From Cyanophora paradoxa (Eukaryota > Glaucocystophyceae > Cyanophorales > Cyanophoraceae): a DNA stretch of 64,000 nt. The notes under the pieces were generated by a model. The model had not been told where the DNA came from and did no database searches. It saw nothing but the letters and a program-made list of their open reading frames with translations. Shown here one piece after another: positions 24,001-36,200 of the stretch; the stretch's first letter is position 1, and every line of letters begins with the position of its first letter. Location: the NCBI GenBank assembly GCA_004431415.1, contig QPMI01000406.1:1-64000 (forward strand), given 5' to 3'. A program made the position numbers and the translations under genes.

Positions 24001-27000
24001 CACGATGGTGTGACCGCCCCGATGCTCTCATCGAGGGAATCGGGGCTGACGGCGGCGGGGGCGCAGGGTCGGGAGGTGACGGACAAGCAGGACGGGTGCC
24101 AGTGGTGCCGCCCGGGGTACTACGTCCCCGAGGGCGAGGTCAAGTGCTTCCTCTGCCCCGAGGGCACGCTCTTTCCTACCCCCCCCCTTCCGCTCCGCTG
24201 CGATGCCCGCGGCTCACACTTCGCCTCGCCCGCGGCTCGCCCCGCTCAGACTCGGCGTCGTCGGGCGGCGAGGGCTGCCGCCAGTGCGGCCCGGGCTTCG
24301 TGAGCCCTGACGACCGCCTCGAGTGCCGCGCGTGCCCGCCGGGGACCTTCGAGGACGTCCTGAACGCCAACGCGACGGGGGAGTGCACGCCGTGCCCGCT
24401 CAACAGCGTCGCCCCCTTCGCCAACTCGACGGCCTGCGACGCCTGCGCCGAGGGGTACGTCTCCTCCCCGGACTCGACCCTCTGCCTCCCCTGCAACTCC
24501 GGTGCTTCTTCTTCCTCTACCCCTCGGCTCGGCGTCGCTTCGTTCCGCTAAAACGAGCGTCCGCAGGGACGTACCGGTCGGCTGTGAACGCTTCGTGCGA
24601 GCCGGTGCCGCGGGGCGCGGCGGCGCCGGCCGGCTCGCCCATGTACACCCGCTGCGTCAACGGGACGGTCCCGAACGGGGCGCGGAGCGAGTGCGTGCCG
24701 TGCGGCAAGGGCACCTACAAGGTCGAGAACGAGTGCCAGCGGTCAGCTGAGCCGCCCGCGGCTGAACTGAGCTGATCTGATCTGAGCACTCTCCCCTCAG
24801 GTGCCCGCTGAACACGATCGCGTTCGAGGAGTCCCGCGAGGAGTGCACCCCCTGCAGGGCCGGCGAGGTCGCATCGGCCGACTCTCAGACCTGCATCCCC
24901 TGCCCCGCCGGTATTTACTTGCTCTTTCAAGGATTTCTTTCGCTTTCTTCTCACTGACGGGCCCGCGCCGGCTGGCTTCCAGGGATGTACCGGGGCCAGA
25001 ACATGAGCGCGTGCGAGCCGGTGCCGCTGGGCTCGGCGGCGCTGGAGGGCTCCGCGGAGCACACGCCGTGCGGGAACGGGAGCGTGCCGAACCCGTCGCG
25101 CAGCGAGTGCGTCCCCTGCCCCAAGGGCTCCTTCGCCGTCGACTTCGAGTGCCAGCGGTGCGCCTGCCGCGAAGTCGGGCTCTGGGTCGGGCCCTGACTG
25201 ACCACGCGCAGGTGCTCGCTGAACGAGGTTGCGTCGGCGGAGGGGATGGAGAACTGCACGGCCTGCCCCCCTGGCACCGTCAGCGCCGCCGACTTCCAGA
25301 CCTGCGTCCCCTGCCCCGCCGGTGCGAACGTAGCCTCAGCCTCAGCCTCAGCCTGGCTCAGCCTCAGGCTGCCCGCCCGCAGGGACGTACCGGATGGCGA
25401 ACATGTCGACGTGCGAGCCAGTCCCCGCCGAGAGCGTCGCCGTCGAGGGGTGAGCGAGCGAGCGGGCCTGGAAGTATTAGATCTGGGCCTCGGCGCTGAC
25501 GCGCGCGGGCGCGGGGCAGGAGCGAGATCTACACGGTGTGCCTCCCCGGCTGGGTCCCCAACACGATCAAGACGGAGTGCGTGCCCTGCCGCAAGGGCTC
25601 CTACGAGCTCGACGGCATCTGCCGCAAGTACGTCTGTGCCCGGGCCGCCGCCTCCAGATACACTTCCTTGGTTTACGCGCCCCCCGCAGCTGCCCGCTGA
25701 ACGCGGTGTCGCCGTTCGAGAACGCGACGGAGTGCATCCCGTGCCCGCCCGGCACCGTCGCCACGGCCGACCTCCAGACCTGCGTCCCCTGCGGCGTCGG
25801 TGCGCGCCGCGCCCAACCCGAGCGCCCCTCTCTTAAGAGGCTCTGAAGCAACTTCCTGACGAACTCCCCTAAGGGACGTACCGGGGCGAGAACATGACGA
25901 ACTGCACGCCGGTCCCGTCGCGCGCCGTGGCGCTCGAGGGCTCGCCCGCCTTCACGCCCTGCCCCAACGGCTCCATCGCCAACGGCGCCAAGTCCGAGTG
26001 CATCGCCTGCCGCGCCGGTCCGCCCCCTTCCTCCTAGCCCTCGCTGTGCTCAACCTCCCTTGGCAGGGTCGTACCAGCGGGGGGAGCTCTGCCTGCAGTG
26101 CCCCCTCAACCACGCCAACCCCGTCGTCAACCAGACCGAGTGCTCCCCTTGCCCCGACGGCGCGCCCTCTGCCCAATCCCCCCCTCGCTCCGTCCTCGGT
26201 TCGTTCTTTCTGAGGCGCTGCGCGGGCAGGGTACGTGGCGGCCGCGGACAGCCAGACCTGCGTCCGTGCGTGCCTCTACCCCCCCTCTCCCCCGCCCCCA
26301 CCTCCTCCGCCCCGCTTCAGCCTCGGCCTCCGCCGCTCACGCCGCCCCGCAGCGTGCCTGGGGGGCTACTACCGGAACGCGAGCCAGCCGATCTGCCACC
26401 GGGTCCCCGCGGGCGCGGTGGCCCTCCCCGGGTCGGGCAACTACACGCAGTGCCCCCGCGGCTGGGTACCCAACCAGGAGTCGACCTCCTGCCAGCCCTG
26501 CGAGAAGGGTGCCGGCCCTCTGCGTTCAGCGTTGTCTTCCTTCCTTTTCGCTGAGCCCTCCTCTTCCTCTTGCAGGGACGTACGAGACGGAGTGGGCGTG
26601 CCGCGACTGCGTGGGCAACACGCACCAGCCCGAGGCCGGCCAGACCTTCTGCACCGAGTGGTCCGCCCGCCCTCGGCTCCGCCCGCCCTCTTCCCTCGCC
26701 CCTCCTCCGCCTGAGCCTTCTCCTTCTCCTTCTCCGCGCAGCGCCGCCGGGTCGGTGGCCTCGGAGGACCGCCAGGGCTGCGACCCGTGCCCCAGCGGCT
26801 CCTTCCGCAACGCCTCCATGTCCTACTGCCAGCTGGCCCGCCCCGCCCGCCCACCCCTCCGATTCCTCTGCGTCTCCCCCTCTGATTTCCTCGTCAGTGC
26901 CCGTTCACGACGTACTCGCCGGCCCCGGGGGCCTTCGAGTGCGACACGTGCCGCCCCGGCACGCAGTCCAGCGACGACCGCACCGGCTGCGACCTCTGCC

Positions 27001-30000
27001 TCGTGCGCCCTTTCCTGTCGACGCTGAGCGGGCCGCGAACATATATAACCTTTGTCAAGCTGAACCAGCCCGGGAACGTTGCCTTCTGAGCTTAACATCT
27101 AGGCCCCGCCCCCTTTCCGCCTCCTCCCAACCTCCGCCTCTCCGTGACGCGCAGGCGGGCTTCTACGAGGTGAACGGGACGTGCACGCCGTGCAGCGACG
27201 GCTCCATCTCCGCCATCGGCTCCACCTCCTGCCAGGCCTGCGAGCCCGGCGCCATCTCCTCCGTCGACCGGTCCGTCCGCTGTGGGCGCTGCGGCGCGGC
27301 GTGGCGCGGTCGACGACGCTGACGTTAACTCTGCCGCGCGCTGTGCAGGACGGAGTGCATCGAGTGCCCCGGGGGCACGTACAAGGCGGACGGGACGAAC
27401 CTGTGCCTGCCCTGCCTGACGGGCTCGTGGTCCCCGCCGGGCACAGCCGGCGAGTGCTTCATCTGCCCCCTCGGCTGGTACGCCTCCTTCGACTCGACGA
27501 AGTGCCTCCCCTGCGACGCCGGTGCGTGCTCGCTCTACCCCCGCTCCGCCCCTCTTTCTTCGTCCCGCTTAGTGTTCGCCTAGGGACGTACATGCGGAAC
27601 GGGACGCTTGTGTGCGTGCAGTGCCCGGCGCTGCAGCACGCGCCGAACGAGGGCACCGCCTCCCGCTGCCTCGACTGCGACCCGGGCTACGTCCCCTCCC
27701 CCGACTCCCGCTCCTGCTACCCCTGCCCCCTCGGCTTCTTCCGGCCCCCCGTCGCCAACGACACGGAGCCCGTCACGAGCTGCGTCCCGTGCCCCACTGC
27801 CACCGTCGCCCGCACCCCGGGCACCTACCAGTGCTCCCTCTGGTCCGGCCCCGCCCCGCCTCCCCTCTCCGCTCGCGAGCCCCACTGCTTCTCTCTGCTA
27901 ACGGCTGGGGAACCCTCCGCGCGCAGCCCGCCGGGGAAGGTGCCCCGCGAGGACCGCGCCGAGTGCCGCAGTGCGCAACCCTTCTCTCCGCTCTTTACTT
28001 TGGAGGGCCTCTGCCGCGGTGAAACTGACCCTGCCTGCCTGCCTGCCTGCCGCGCCCCGCAGACTGCTCCGCGGGGCTGGTCCCCCGGGGAGGCTTCTGC
28101 GCGCTCTGCCCCGCCAAGCACATCTCCGTCCCCGGCGGTGCGGCGGCCGCCCCCCCCCCCCCTCTCTGACCTCCACTCCGCACCCGCCTGACGCCTGACG
28201 GCCGCCGCGGCAGACGCGAACTGCACGCTGTGCCCGCCGGGTCGGGTCTCGAACGAGGCGCGGACGGAGTGCCTGGCGTGCCCCGCGGCCTCGTACCTGC
28301 CGCCCAACAGCGACGTCTGCCTCAAGTGCGCGGCGAACACCATCTCGCAGCCCGGCTCCGTCGGCTGCACCGCCTGCGACGAGGGCGACGTCGTGCGCTG
28401 CTCTGTCCACCCACCCACCCTCGCCTCGACGAGCCCCGCCTTGAACCGCCCCGCCCCGCCTCGCCTCGCCAGGCGGACGAGACGCAGACGTTCTGCAAGC
28501 CGTGCGCGCGGGGCACGTACCGCAACTCCTCCATGGCCTACTGCGAGCCCTGGTGCTACACTTTCCTTCCTTGTTCGCGCTGCACTGGCCCCGCGCCCCC
28601 TCTAACTTGGGCCAGCCCGACGGGGACGTTCGCCTCGGCCGAGTCCTCCTCCGAGTGCCTCCCCTGCACCGAGACCCAGCTCTGCCCCGGTGCCCCGCCT
28701 CTCCTCCTCCTCCTTCTCCTCATTCAGCCGCCGTCCTGACCGACCGACTTGCCGGCCTGATTTCCGCAGTGGCGACGGCGGACCCGATCGAGATCCCGAT
28801 GTACAGGAGCGTCATCGCGCAGCGCATCGCCGAAGTCACCGCCTCCGCGTGCGCCCGCTTTCTTTCCTCGTCCCGTTCGGGCTCGATTTGTTCCTGGGCC
28901 TGAGGTGCGGCGCCCGCCGCCGCCGCGTGCGCAGGCAGCAGCGCCGGTCGCTGCGGGGCGCGGGCGCTGGCGCGGGCAACGAGACGGTGCAGCAGCGGCG
29001 GCGGCGGCTGGCGCAGGCGGCGGCTGCGGCGGCGGCCGGGGACCTGGGCGCCAGCGCCGCGGCGCAGGACGCGTCGGTGGACTACCTCTCCGAAGACTTC
29101 GAGTACGACACGAACGCGGGGACCATCACCCGCGCCGAGATCAAGACCGAGGAGGCCCGCCCGCCCGCCAGCCCTCTTCTAATTATATCTTGTCCTCCTC
29201 CTAACTTCTTCTTCTTCTCCTTCAGGTGGCGGTGAAGCAGGTGTACCGGCTCATGGCGTTCATAGCGGCCGGCACGGGCGGCGTCCTCCTCGTCGCCGGC
29301 CTCTGCATCCTCGCCTACCTCAGGGCGCGCCCTCTAATGATGAGATAGATGGCTTTATATTTCGAGTTTGCAGTAGTTGTTTAAAGGGCACCCTTGGCCG
29401 CCGATCCCGCTGCGTCCCCGGAGCGCTGGGCTGAGCGGCGCTGGGGCGCCCTGCGCAGGTCGGCGCGAGCGACGCCGAGACGAAGGCGGCGCGCGTCCTC
29501 AGGGTGCGCCCCGCCCCGCCCCGCCCCGCCTCCCTTCCTCCGCGGCGCCCACGCCTCGGACCCGGGCTGAGCGGCGAGTAGCTATAGTCCTCCGTCCGTC
29601 TTGTGCTTCAGAGCACAGACCATCCCGAATTCGAAGTCACGCATCCATCTCGCCGACTTTCGCCGCGGCAGGTCAAGAAGCTGGACTTCCTGTACAAGGA
29701 CGTCGTCGCCGAGAAGAAGGAGGAGCGCAAGAAGGCACGCCCCCCCCCGCCCGCCCGAATCTCCCTTCCTGTTCTATCTATCGTCAGCTGATCACGAGCC
29801 CTCTGCCGAGCCCCTCCCCTCTCCCCCGCCCGAATCTTCCTGCCTTCCTGTTCTATCTATTGTACGCTGAGCCCTCCTACGCTGTACGCTGAAGCAGAAG
29901 GCGGAGGCGGCGCGCGCCTCGGCCGTGGCGGTGGACTCGCAGGGGAAGGAGCTCGGGCCCGCGCTGGCCGCCCCCGCCCCCGCCGCGAAGGTGCGGCCCT

Positions 30001-32743
30001 GCCTCCAACCCTCTAACTTCTCTAACCTCTAACAGGAGGAGGAGGATGCGGAGGAGGCGGAGGGGGACGACGAGCCGGCGCGGACGGTGACGGGCGCCGT
30101 CTTCGCGGTGGTCGGCCTCGGCCTCGTCTTCATCGCCGTCGCATTCGTCCTCCTCCAATACGTGCGCCCGCCCAGCGCGGCCGCAGGGCCGAATCAAACC
30201 GGATCGTAGCCTCGAATTCACCCCTGGGCGCTCCTCGTCTAATATTATATCAACCCCTTGCGCCTTTCCCTCGCGCCGCGCCTTCCCCTCCAATACGTGC
30301 GCGGGGCCCAATCGGATCTAATCTTCTTAACCCCTGGGCCTGGGCTTTCGATTCGCCCCCGATCCGAACTCACCGATTTCGATTTCGATTCGCCTCACCC
30401 CCGGGCTTTCGATATCGATTCGCCATAACCCCTGGGCCTGGACTTTCGATTTCGATTCGCCTCACCCCCGGCCCCCCCGCAGGCGCTGGCGAACTACCAG
30501 GTGATCCAGACGCTGGTGCCGGGGGCCTCGCCCTCCGTGGGGGACATCCAGGGCGCCTTCGAGGTCGGCGCCTCCTTCCTCGGCTACGCAGGTGCGTGCG
30601 ACGAGGCCCGGCCTTGAATATGTTTGTAGATCGAGTTTGTCAGTAGCAAGCAAAGCTGCTTTTTATTGCAGTCTAGCAAGTAGTTCGGAAGCGTAGAGTA
30701 TGCGCCCCCGGCCGCCCGTCCGCCCGCCCGCCCCGCCCCGCCCCGCCCCGCCGGCCTCGCCCGGGCTCGGCTCAGCTGCGGGCCGCCCCCGCGCAGGGGA
30801 GTGCGCGCTGAGGGACGCGGCGGCGGCGAGGGCGGGGCGGCTCAAGACGGACGAGGAGCGCTCGGGGGTCTACGTCGTCGTCACCGCCATCCAGGTCCGA
30901 GCAGGAGCGAGGCCTTTGAGAGCTTTCGTTTGCTCGTTCGGCTGATTATTTCGTTCCTTGCGGCAGGCGCTGGACGGGTCGCCTCCGCCCGCGTCGACCG
31001 CGTTCTACAACCAGACGTCCCGCTCCTGCGTGTACGCTTCTACCCCCCCTTCTTCTACCCCCCCTCCCACTGAGGCGCCCCGCCCGCGCCGCAGGGTGAC
31101 GTGGCGGTGCGCGCGGTGCCGGCTGGCGGCGGCGGCGAACGTCTCCGTCGACTTCCGCCTCGTCTCGCGCCTCGCCTTCGCCGTTGCCGTCAACTACGTC
31201 GTCAAGGTCCCCCGCCCCCCCGCCCCCCCCCCCCCCCCCCCCTCCCAGAGAGGCCTGTAGCTAGGCTTAGGGCACGATCGATGGCCGCCCGCGGCCTCGA
31301 TGGCGGCCGCTAGATCTAGAGCCCCCGCGCGCATCGCGACTTCGGCATATGTAACTGACCCTGGGCCCGGGCCCGGGCCCCGCTTCGTCAGGTGCCGTCG
31401 TACCTGACGATCCAGGGGCGCGTGACGACGCACGCCGACGGCCTCTTCACCGTCCTGCGCGGCCAGGAGCTCGCCACGCTCCCCGTCACCCTCACCCCGC
31501 TCCACTTCGAGGCTAGCCGCGCGGATGGGGCGGAGTGGGGGCTTGCGGGACTGAGTGAGGGGCACGCAGGACGCGCGGGACGGGTCGGCGCGGTACGACG
31601 CGTCGGTGCGGCCGGCGGACAACCGCCTGGCGGAGCGGAACGACGAGTCGTTCAGCCTCTGCTCGCTGACGCTGCCGCTGGCGGACGCGGCCTGCGCCGG
31701 CGAGGTCGTCGGCTTCCGGGCCGGCTTCGAGGTCAGCTCCGTCTACACCCAGGTCTCCCGCGTCATCAAGGTCCGGGCCCCAGCCCCGCGGTTCTTCATT
31801 TTTAGAGGGATCAGATCCCGATGAGATCGGGCGCCCGGCCCGGTCAAGCAAGCACCTTGGACCGGATTAGATCCAAATCCCCCCGCGCCCCCGCCGTCGG
31901 AGCTATGAGAGCGGCTCGAACCGGATCGGATAAGGTTTAGAGAAGGGCCCGCGCCTGGCCGCGTCTGGCCTGTTCCAGATTACATATTAGGCCCCCCGAT
32001 CGCGCGCGCCGGCCCGGCGGTGCTGCCGGTGCCGCAGTGCCCGACGACGCCCCGCGCCATCGTGTCCAGCGCCGACGCCTGCGCGGGCGCGGCGAGGAAT
32101 TAGACCCCTGGTTTTTAGACCGGATTAGATCCGAATCAGAGACAGGGGAGCGCCCGCCTTTAAATTAAAATCGGCGCAGGCCTCGGCGCTGGACATGATC
32201 GCGGACCTGGCGTCGCTGGCGGGGGCCGCCGTCGGCGTCGGCGGCCAGCTCGTCGTCGCCTACTTCGCCGCCACCACCTTCTCCGACGTCCGCCCGCCCC
32301 GCTCGCCCGGGGCGCGCCTGAAGTCTAGAAAGACCGAAATTAGACCTGGAGCCTCGAGCCTTCATTAAAGTGTTAGAGCCTTGAGCGCTAGCGAACCTAG
32401 AGCGAAACCCGCTCGCCTCGCCTCGCCTCGCCTCGCGCCGCACGCAACGCGGCGGCGTTGCGTTGACCTTGGCTCTGCCCTCCCGGCCGCGCAGCGGGTG
32501 AAGGGCCGCCTGGGGAAGGCGCGGGAGGCGGAGGCCGAGCCCGAGGAGTCGATCGGCCCCGAGCGGAACGAGAGGGAGGGTCCCGGAGCCGGCACAGGCG
32601 CCCCGGGCGCAGGCGCCGGTGCCGAGGGCGGCGCCGGCGCCGCCCCCGTCGTGTTCAAGCCGGCGCAGCCCGGGCAGCCGCCCCCGTTCCTGCTCGCCTC
32701 GAACCTGCCCCAGAGCCTCCTGCTGCCCCCGCCCGCGCGCTAG
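18024..32743 (+). CDS. Giant LamG plus cysteine-rich (GCC2/GCC3, TNFR-like) repeat membrane protein, dozens of exons
   Basis: The start gives a basic leader and a hydrophobic segment (RGAAVALLLAAALAACAA) that is a signal peptide or anchor. A LamG-like domain follows (LTFTSPLTLEFKVKVGQ ... GTWHHVAIAWSAPATKQ ... YSRRADFRLWGVTRGAAEI). Next comes a roughly 1,000-residue unassigned ectodomain (19.1-23.0 kb). From about 23.0 to 28.7 kb more than twenty cysteine-rich units follow the pattern C-P-x-G-T-Y/x ... S-x-C-x-x-C-P, such as CPLNTIAFEESREECTPC and GTYRSAVNASCEPVP. Introns of about 60-100 bases mostly cut these units in phase 1 at the G of GTY. Two transmembrane segments follow: MAFIAAGTGGVLLVAGLCIL (29.25 kb) and VFAVVGLGLVFIAVAFVLL (30.1 kb). 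A soluble region then leads to a Pro-rich tail and a stop at 32,743. N-glycosylation sequons are common. The gene probably encodes a cell-surface or matrix receptor-like protein. Treating it as one gene is an inference from in-frame splicing; a break near 28.7-30.4 kb cannot be excluded. Confidence 0.7.
20631..20669. repeat. (TTTCC)n microsatellite in an intron
   Basis: Nearly eight perfect TTTCC units, with a degenerate unit just before, lie upstream of an acceptor in the giant cysteine-rich gene. It doubles as a polypyrimidine tract on the sense strand. Confidence 0.85.
30331..30475 (+). repeat. Intronic tandem repeat (TTTCGATTTCGATTCGCC family)
   Basis: Two or three imperfect units built from AACCCCTGGGCCTGGGCTTT, TTTCGATTTCGATTCGCC and TCACCCCCGG lie in the intron that ends CCCGCAG|GCGCTGGCG. 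The repeat enlarges this intron well beyond the usual size in the gene. Confidence 0.7.
31223..31242. repeat. Poly-C run of 20 in an intron
   Basis: It follows the donor AAG|GTCCCC of the giant gene and belongs to the set of sense-strand poly-C intron runs in this window. Confidence 0.85.
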
Positions 32744-33205
32744 GTGCACATCTAGCCTAGTAGAATGCCATTTTCTATGCTATCGGGGGTTTTCTTTCTT
32801 GTCCATCGCTTCAGTGCCAGACTAAGCAGAGAGTCGTAGCCCTTTTAATTTGTATTTGTATTGAATGATTCTACGTAGTTATATTAAGCCCTGTCTTTGT
32901 TTTTAAGACCTCGCGGTAGACGTCGAGTTCACCGGAGGACTAGTAAGAGTTCTTTTTTACGCGTAGCTTCAAAAATCTTGCTGCATATTAGAATCTCGCT
33001 CGCTGATTATTATGCATGACTTCGGATTTGCATCATATATATCGATCGCGGTATCTCAGATCGATATCCTAGGCCTGTGATCGTTACACCTTATTTCTAG
33101 ACATGTCTCTCTCGCGGTCTCGAGGGGCTCCGTGGTGCAACCGTATACGTGCGCGTTAACGTTGCGAATGATACCGTACCGATCATGATCACGATCGATT
33201 TGCGA
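32744..33205. other. Convergent intergenic region
   Basis: Both flanking genes end here, so it should hold both 3' UTRs and poly(A) sites. It is clearly more AT-rich than its surroundings (for example TTTTAATTTGTATTTGTATT near 32,843). No gene is supported. Confidence 0.5.
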
Positions 33206-36200
33206 CTATTCGGCGGGGCCGGGTGCCATTGCGGGGGCGGGGGCGCTGTTGGGGTGCGGCCTGGCGTCGTACGGGGCGCCGTAGCTGGCGGCGGGGGCCC
33301 CGCAGCCGGGGGCGGGGCAGCTGCAGGCGGCGAGCGTGCGGGCGCCCCCAGCAGCCGCGGCCGCGGTCTCGAGCTCCCGCACGCAGCGCAGGCACGTGGT
33401 CAAGTGGCCTGCGACACAATTAATATTGCAAGGCGGATGAGAATAGAGCGAGGCACGTGGGAATCTTTCAAGGATCGCACCGCAGGGCTCGAAGCGGACT
33501 TGGGCGGCGCGGATGACGCGGCGGTTCAGCTCTCTGCAGCGCCAGCAGCCGAGCGGGTCCTCCCACTCCTGCTCTTTCCGCCGCTGCGCGCGCGCAGGTT
33601 TACAATTGCGAGATGCCATTACTCGTCGAAGTCAGATCTAGAGGGACGGACGCGCGCACCCGCTGGACCTGGCTTACGGCCTGGTTGCATATCGGGCACT
33701 GCGGACGACCCCCCTTGGCCACCTGCGGGGGGTAAGGATGTGAGCGGAGGGTAAGGATGTGATCGGAGGAGGGGGGAGGGTGGGGAGGGAGGGGAGGGGA
33801 GAGGGGCGGGGGGAGAGGGGAGGCGGGAGGGGAGGGAAAGGAGAGGGGGGGGAGGCCTAGGGGGAGGGGGGAGGGAGGGGAGGGGAGAGGGGCCGGGGGG
33901 GGATTTGGGGAGGGGATAGGGGGGGGGGGGGGGGGGGGCCGGAAGGCCAGTGCGCTTGCCTGCGTGCGCCACTGGTTGAGGCGAAGGCGCCCGACGCAAA
34001 AGTAGCAGAGGACCTCGTGGCCTGCTCAGATCTCAGATCTCAGATCTCAGATCTCTCAGATGTTCTTTTCGACGAGAAGGGGTGCGGCAGCGCACCGCAG
34101 GGCCCGAGGCGGATGCTGGCGAGCTTCTCGTGGCAGATGCAGCACTTCGAGAGGCAGTACTCCGGCGGCTCCTCCGACGAGTCGTACCCGTCGTTCGGAC
34201 ACGAGTCGCCGCTGGGGGGTACGGGAGCGCCGGCGCGGAGGGGCGGGCGGTACGGGCGAGGCTTGCGGGGCTGGGAGGGGAGTGCGGGGGCCGGTTGGGC
34301 GGCCCTACCGAAGGCGGCTCCGGCCGCGGCGGCCGCCTGCGCGAAGGAGGGCCCGGCGGGGCGCGCGGGGGAAGAGCTTGGAGCCGGGCCTGTTCGGGGG
34401 GAGGCTAGAGGAGGAAACTCATCCGCAGCAAAGGAGGAGGCCCCCCACGCCGCCGCCTCGAGCGGCCAGTCCTCAAACACGGTAGAGTCTAGATCTAAGC
34501 TGGTGGTGTTCCACGCCGGCGCTCGACTTTCAGAGGATGACTGGCGGAGAGATGGGTCGTGCGAAAATCTGCGGTTCGAATTCGAAGGCGCGCGAGGCTC
34601 AGAGAGGTCAAATGGGTTGTAGTGGGAGGGGCAGTTCACTGGCACGAGTCGCCACGGTAGCAACCTTCCGGGGTTGCATAGTACCTAGTATAACGAAAAC
34701 CCCGGCCCGAAGAGCAGCAAAATAAAATGATCGAAGGTGGAATATGCGAGCGAATAGGGGAGGTGAAGCGGACCGGCAGAGGACGGAGCGGGTGGGAGGG
34801 CCATATGCATCGCCAAAGTGAGGAGGGTAAACATGCATACGGACGCGCACAGCCCTGCGCGGCACTTCCCGCGCGGCCGGCGCTGCTCGCTTTTTGTGCG
34901 CGTCGCTCGCCAGATGCTGCACAGATCTAGAGATTCGAACGATTAAATGCAATGAGGAATTATACGCCCGAACCTGATTCATCTGCGCGGTGCCATTGAA
35001 GGTCTTGTTGCAGACGTCGCAGCGAATTCGAAGAGGTTCGAATTCGGACGGAGCGGGGGCCGCCCGAGCTCGAGCTTGAGGGTCGCCGGCGGCGACCTGC
35101 GACGCGGCTGGCCGGGATGCCCCGCGCTCTTTTCTCACGAATGGGTCTTGAGAAGAGGATGTTTGTTCCTGTTCTCGCGGCCGCGGGCTGGACTGCGGCG
35201 CCGGCGCCGGCTCGACAGACGGTCCCGCGGCGTACTGAGTTGCTGCTGTCGTTGTCGCTGCCGCTTGCGATCGCTGCGTCTTCTGCTGCTTCCGAAATTC
35301 GCTTGAACCTGAGGCAGGATGTACGAACGCAATGGGACGGCGCGGCTCCTCGCTATCGCGACCGGTGCACATGCCCGCCCGCTGTATTTCGCCACGCAAT
35401 ACTGTGCCGGAGCATGCGCATGCCCGAGCGATGTCTGGACATGGCACGCCTGCAAGGTCTTTCCCCCGCACGCGGCGAAATTTGTTCCTGCGGAGCGCGC
35501 GCGCTGCCGTCAGCGGCCGCAGCGCTAGCATCCCCTCGAGCAAACTCATGAGCAGACCAGCATGTCTTGTGCATGAGAGCCCGGCCGCAATCTTCGCTGC
35601 AGACAACCTTCACGAACCTGCATATATGTGCACGAAATTAATTACATAAAAGCGAGTTGCGTCTTGAACTCCATTATATTTACATCATGAAAATAAAAGA
35701 GAGTTTGCCGCGCACTCTTCGGAAGCTGTGATGATCCGATCGGCAATGCTGCAATTCAGCTCACAGCATGTATACGCCCCTGTGCGTGCGACTGCCGACT
35801 GCCGTGGTCTCGCGCTCGAATCCTGGGTGGTCGTGGTCGGCCGCGTTGACGTTTCCTGGACATGTGCACAAAGGTTATGGCTTCGGGCGCCCCGGAGGGC
35901 TGTCTCGACTGTCAGTCCCTGTGGCGTGAGCCGCAGTGAGAAATGCGGCCGCGGAAATTCGAGCGAAAATTCGAAGCTGAAAGCATCCGAGTAAAGTTGA
36001 ACTAAGAGACGTGCCTTCACGCGAGTCAAGTGCACGAGGTAGTGGATGCAGTTAGGGCAAGAACTCTCCATGCCAAGGCGTTGCAATTTGGCCTCGAACT
36101 CAGCCTCGGAGCTGTTGAACGTCCGGATCCTTTGAGCTTCCGCAGGCCAATGCAAGCCGGTCGATTCCGCTCTCTGCGGCGGACGAGCCAGTTGTACATG

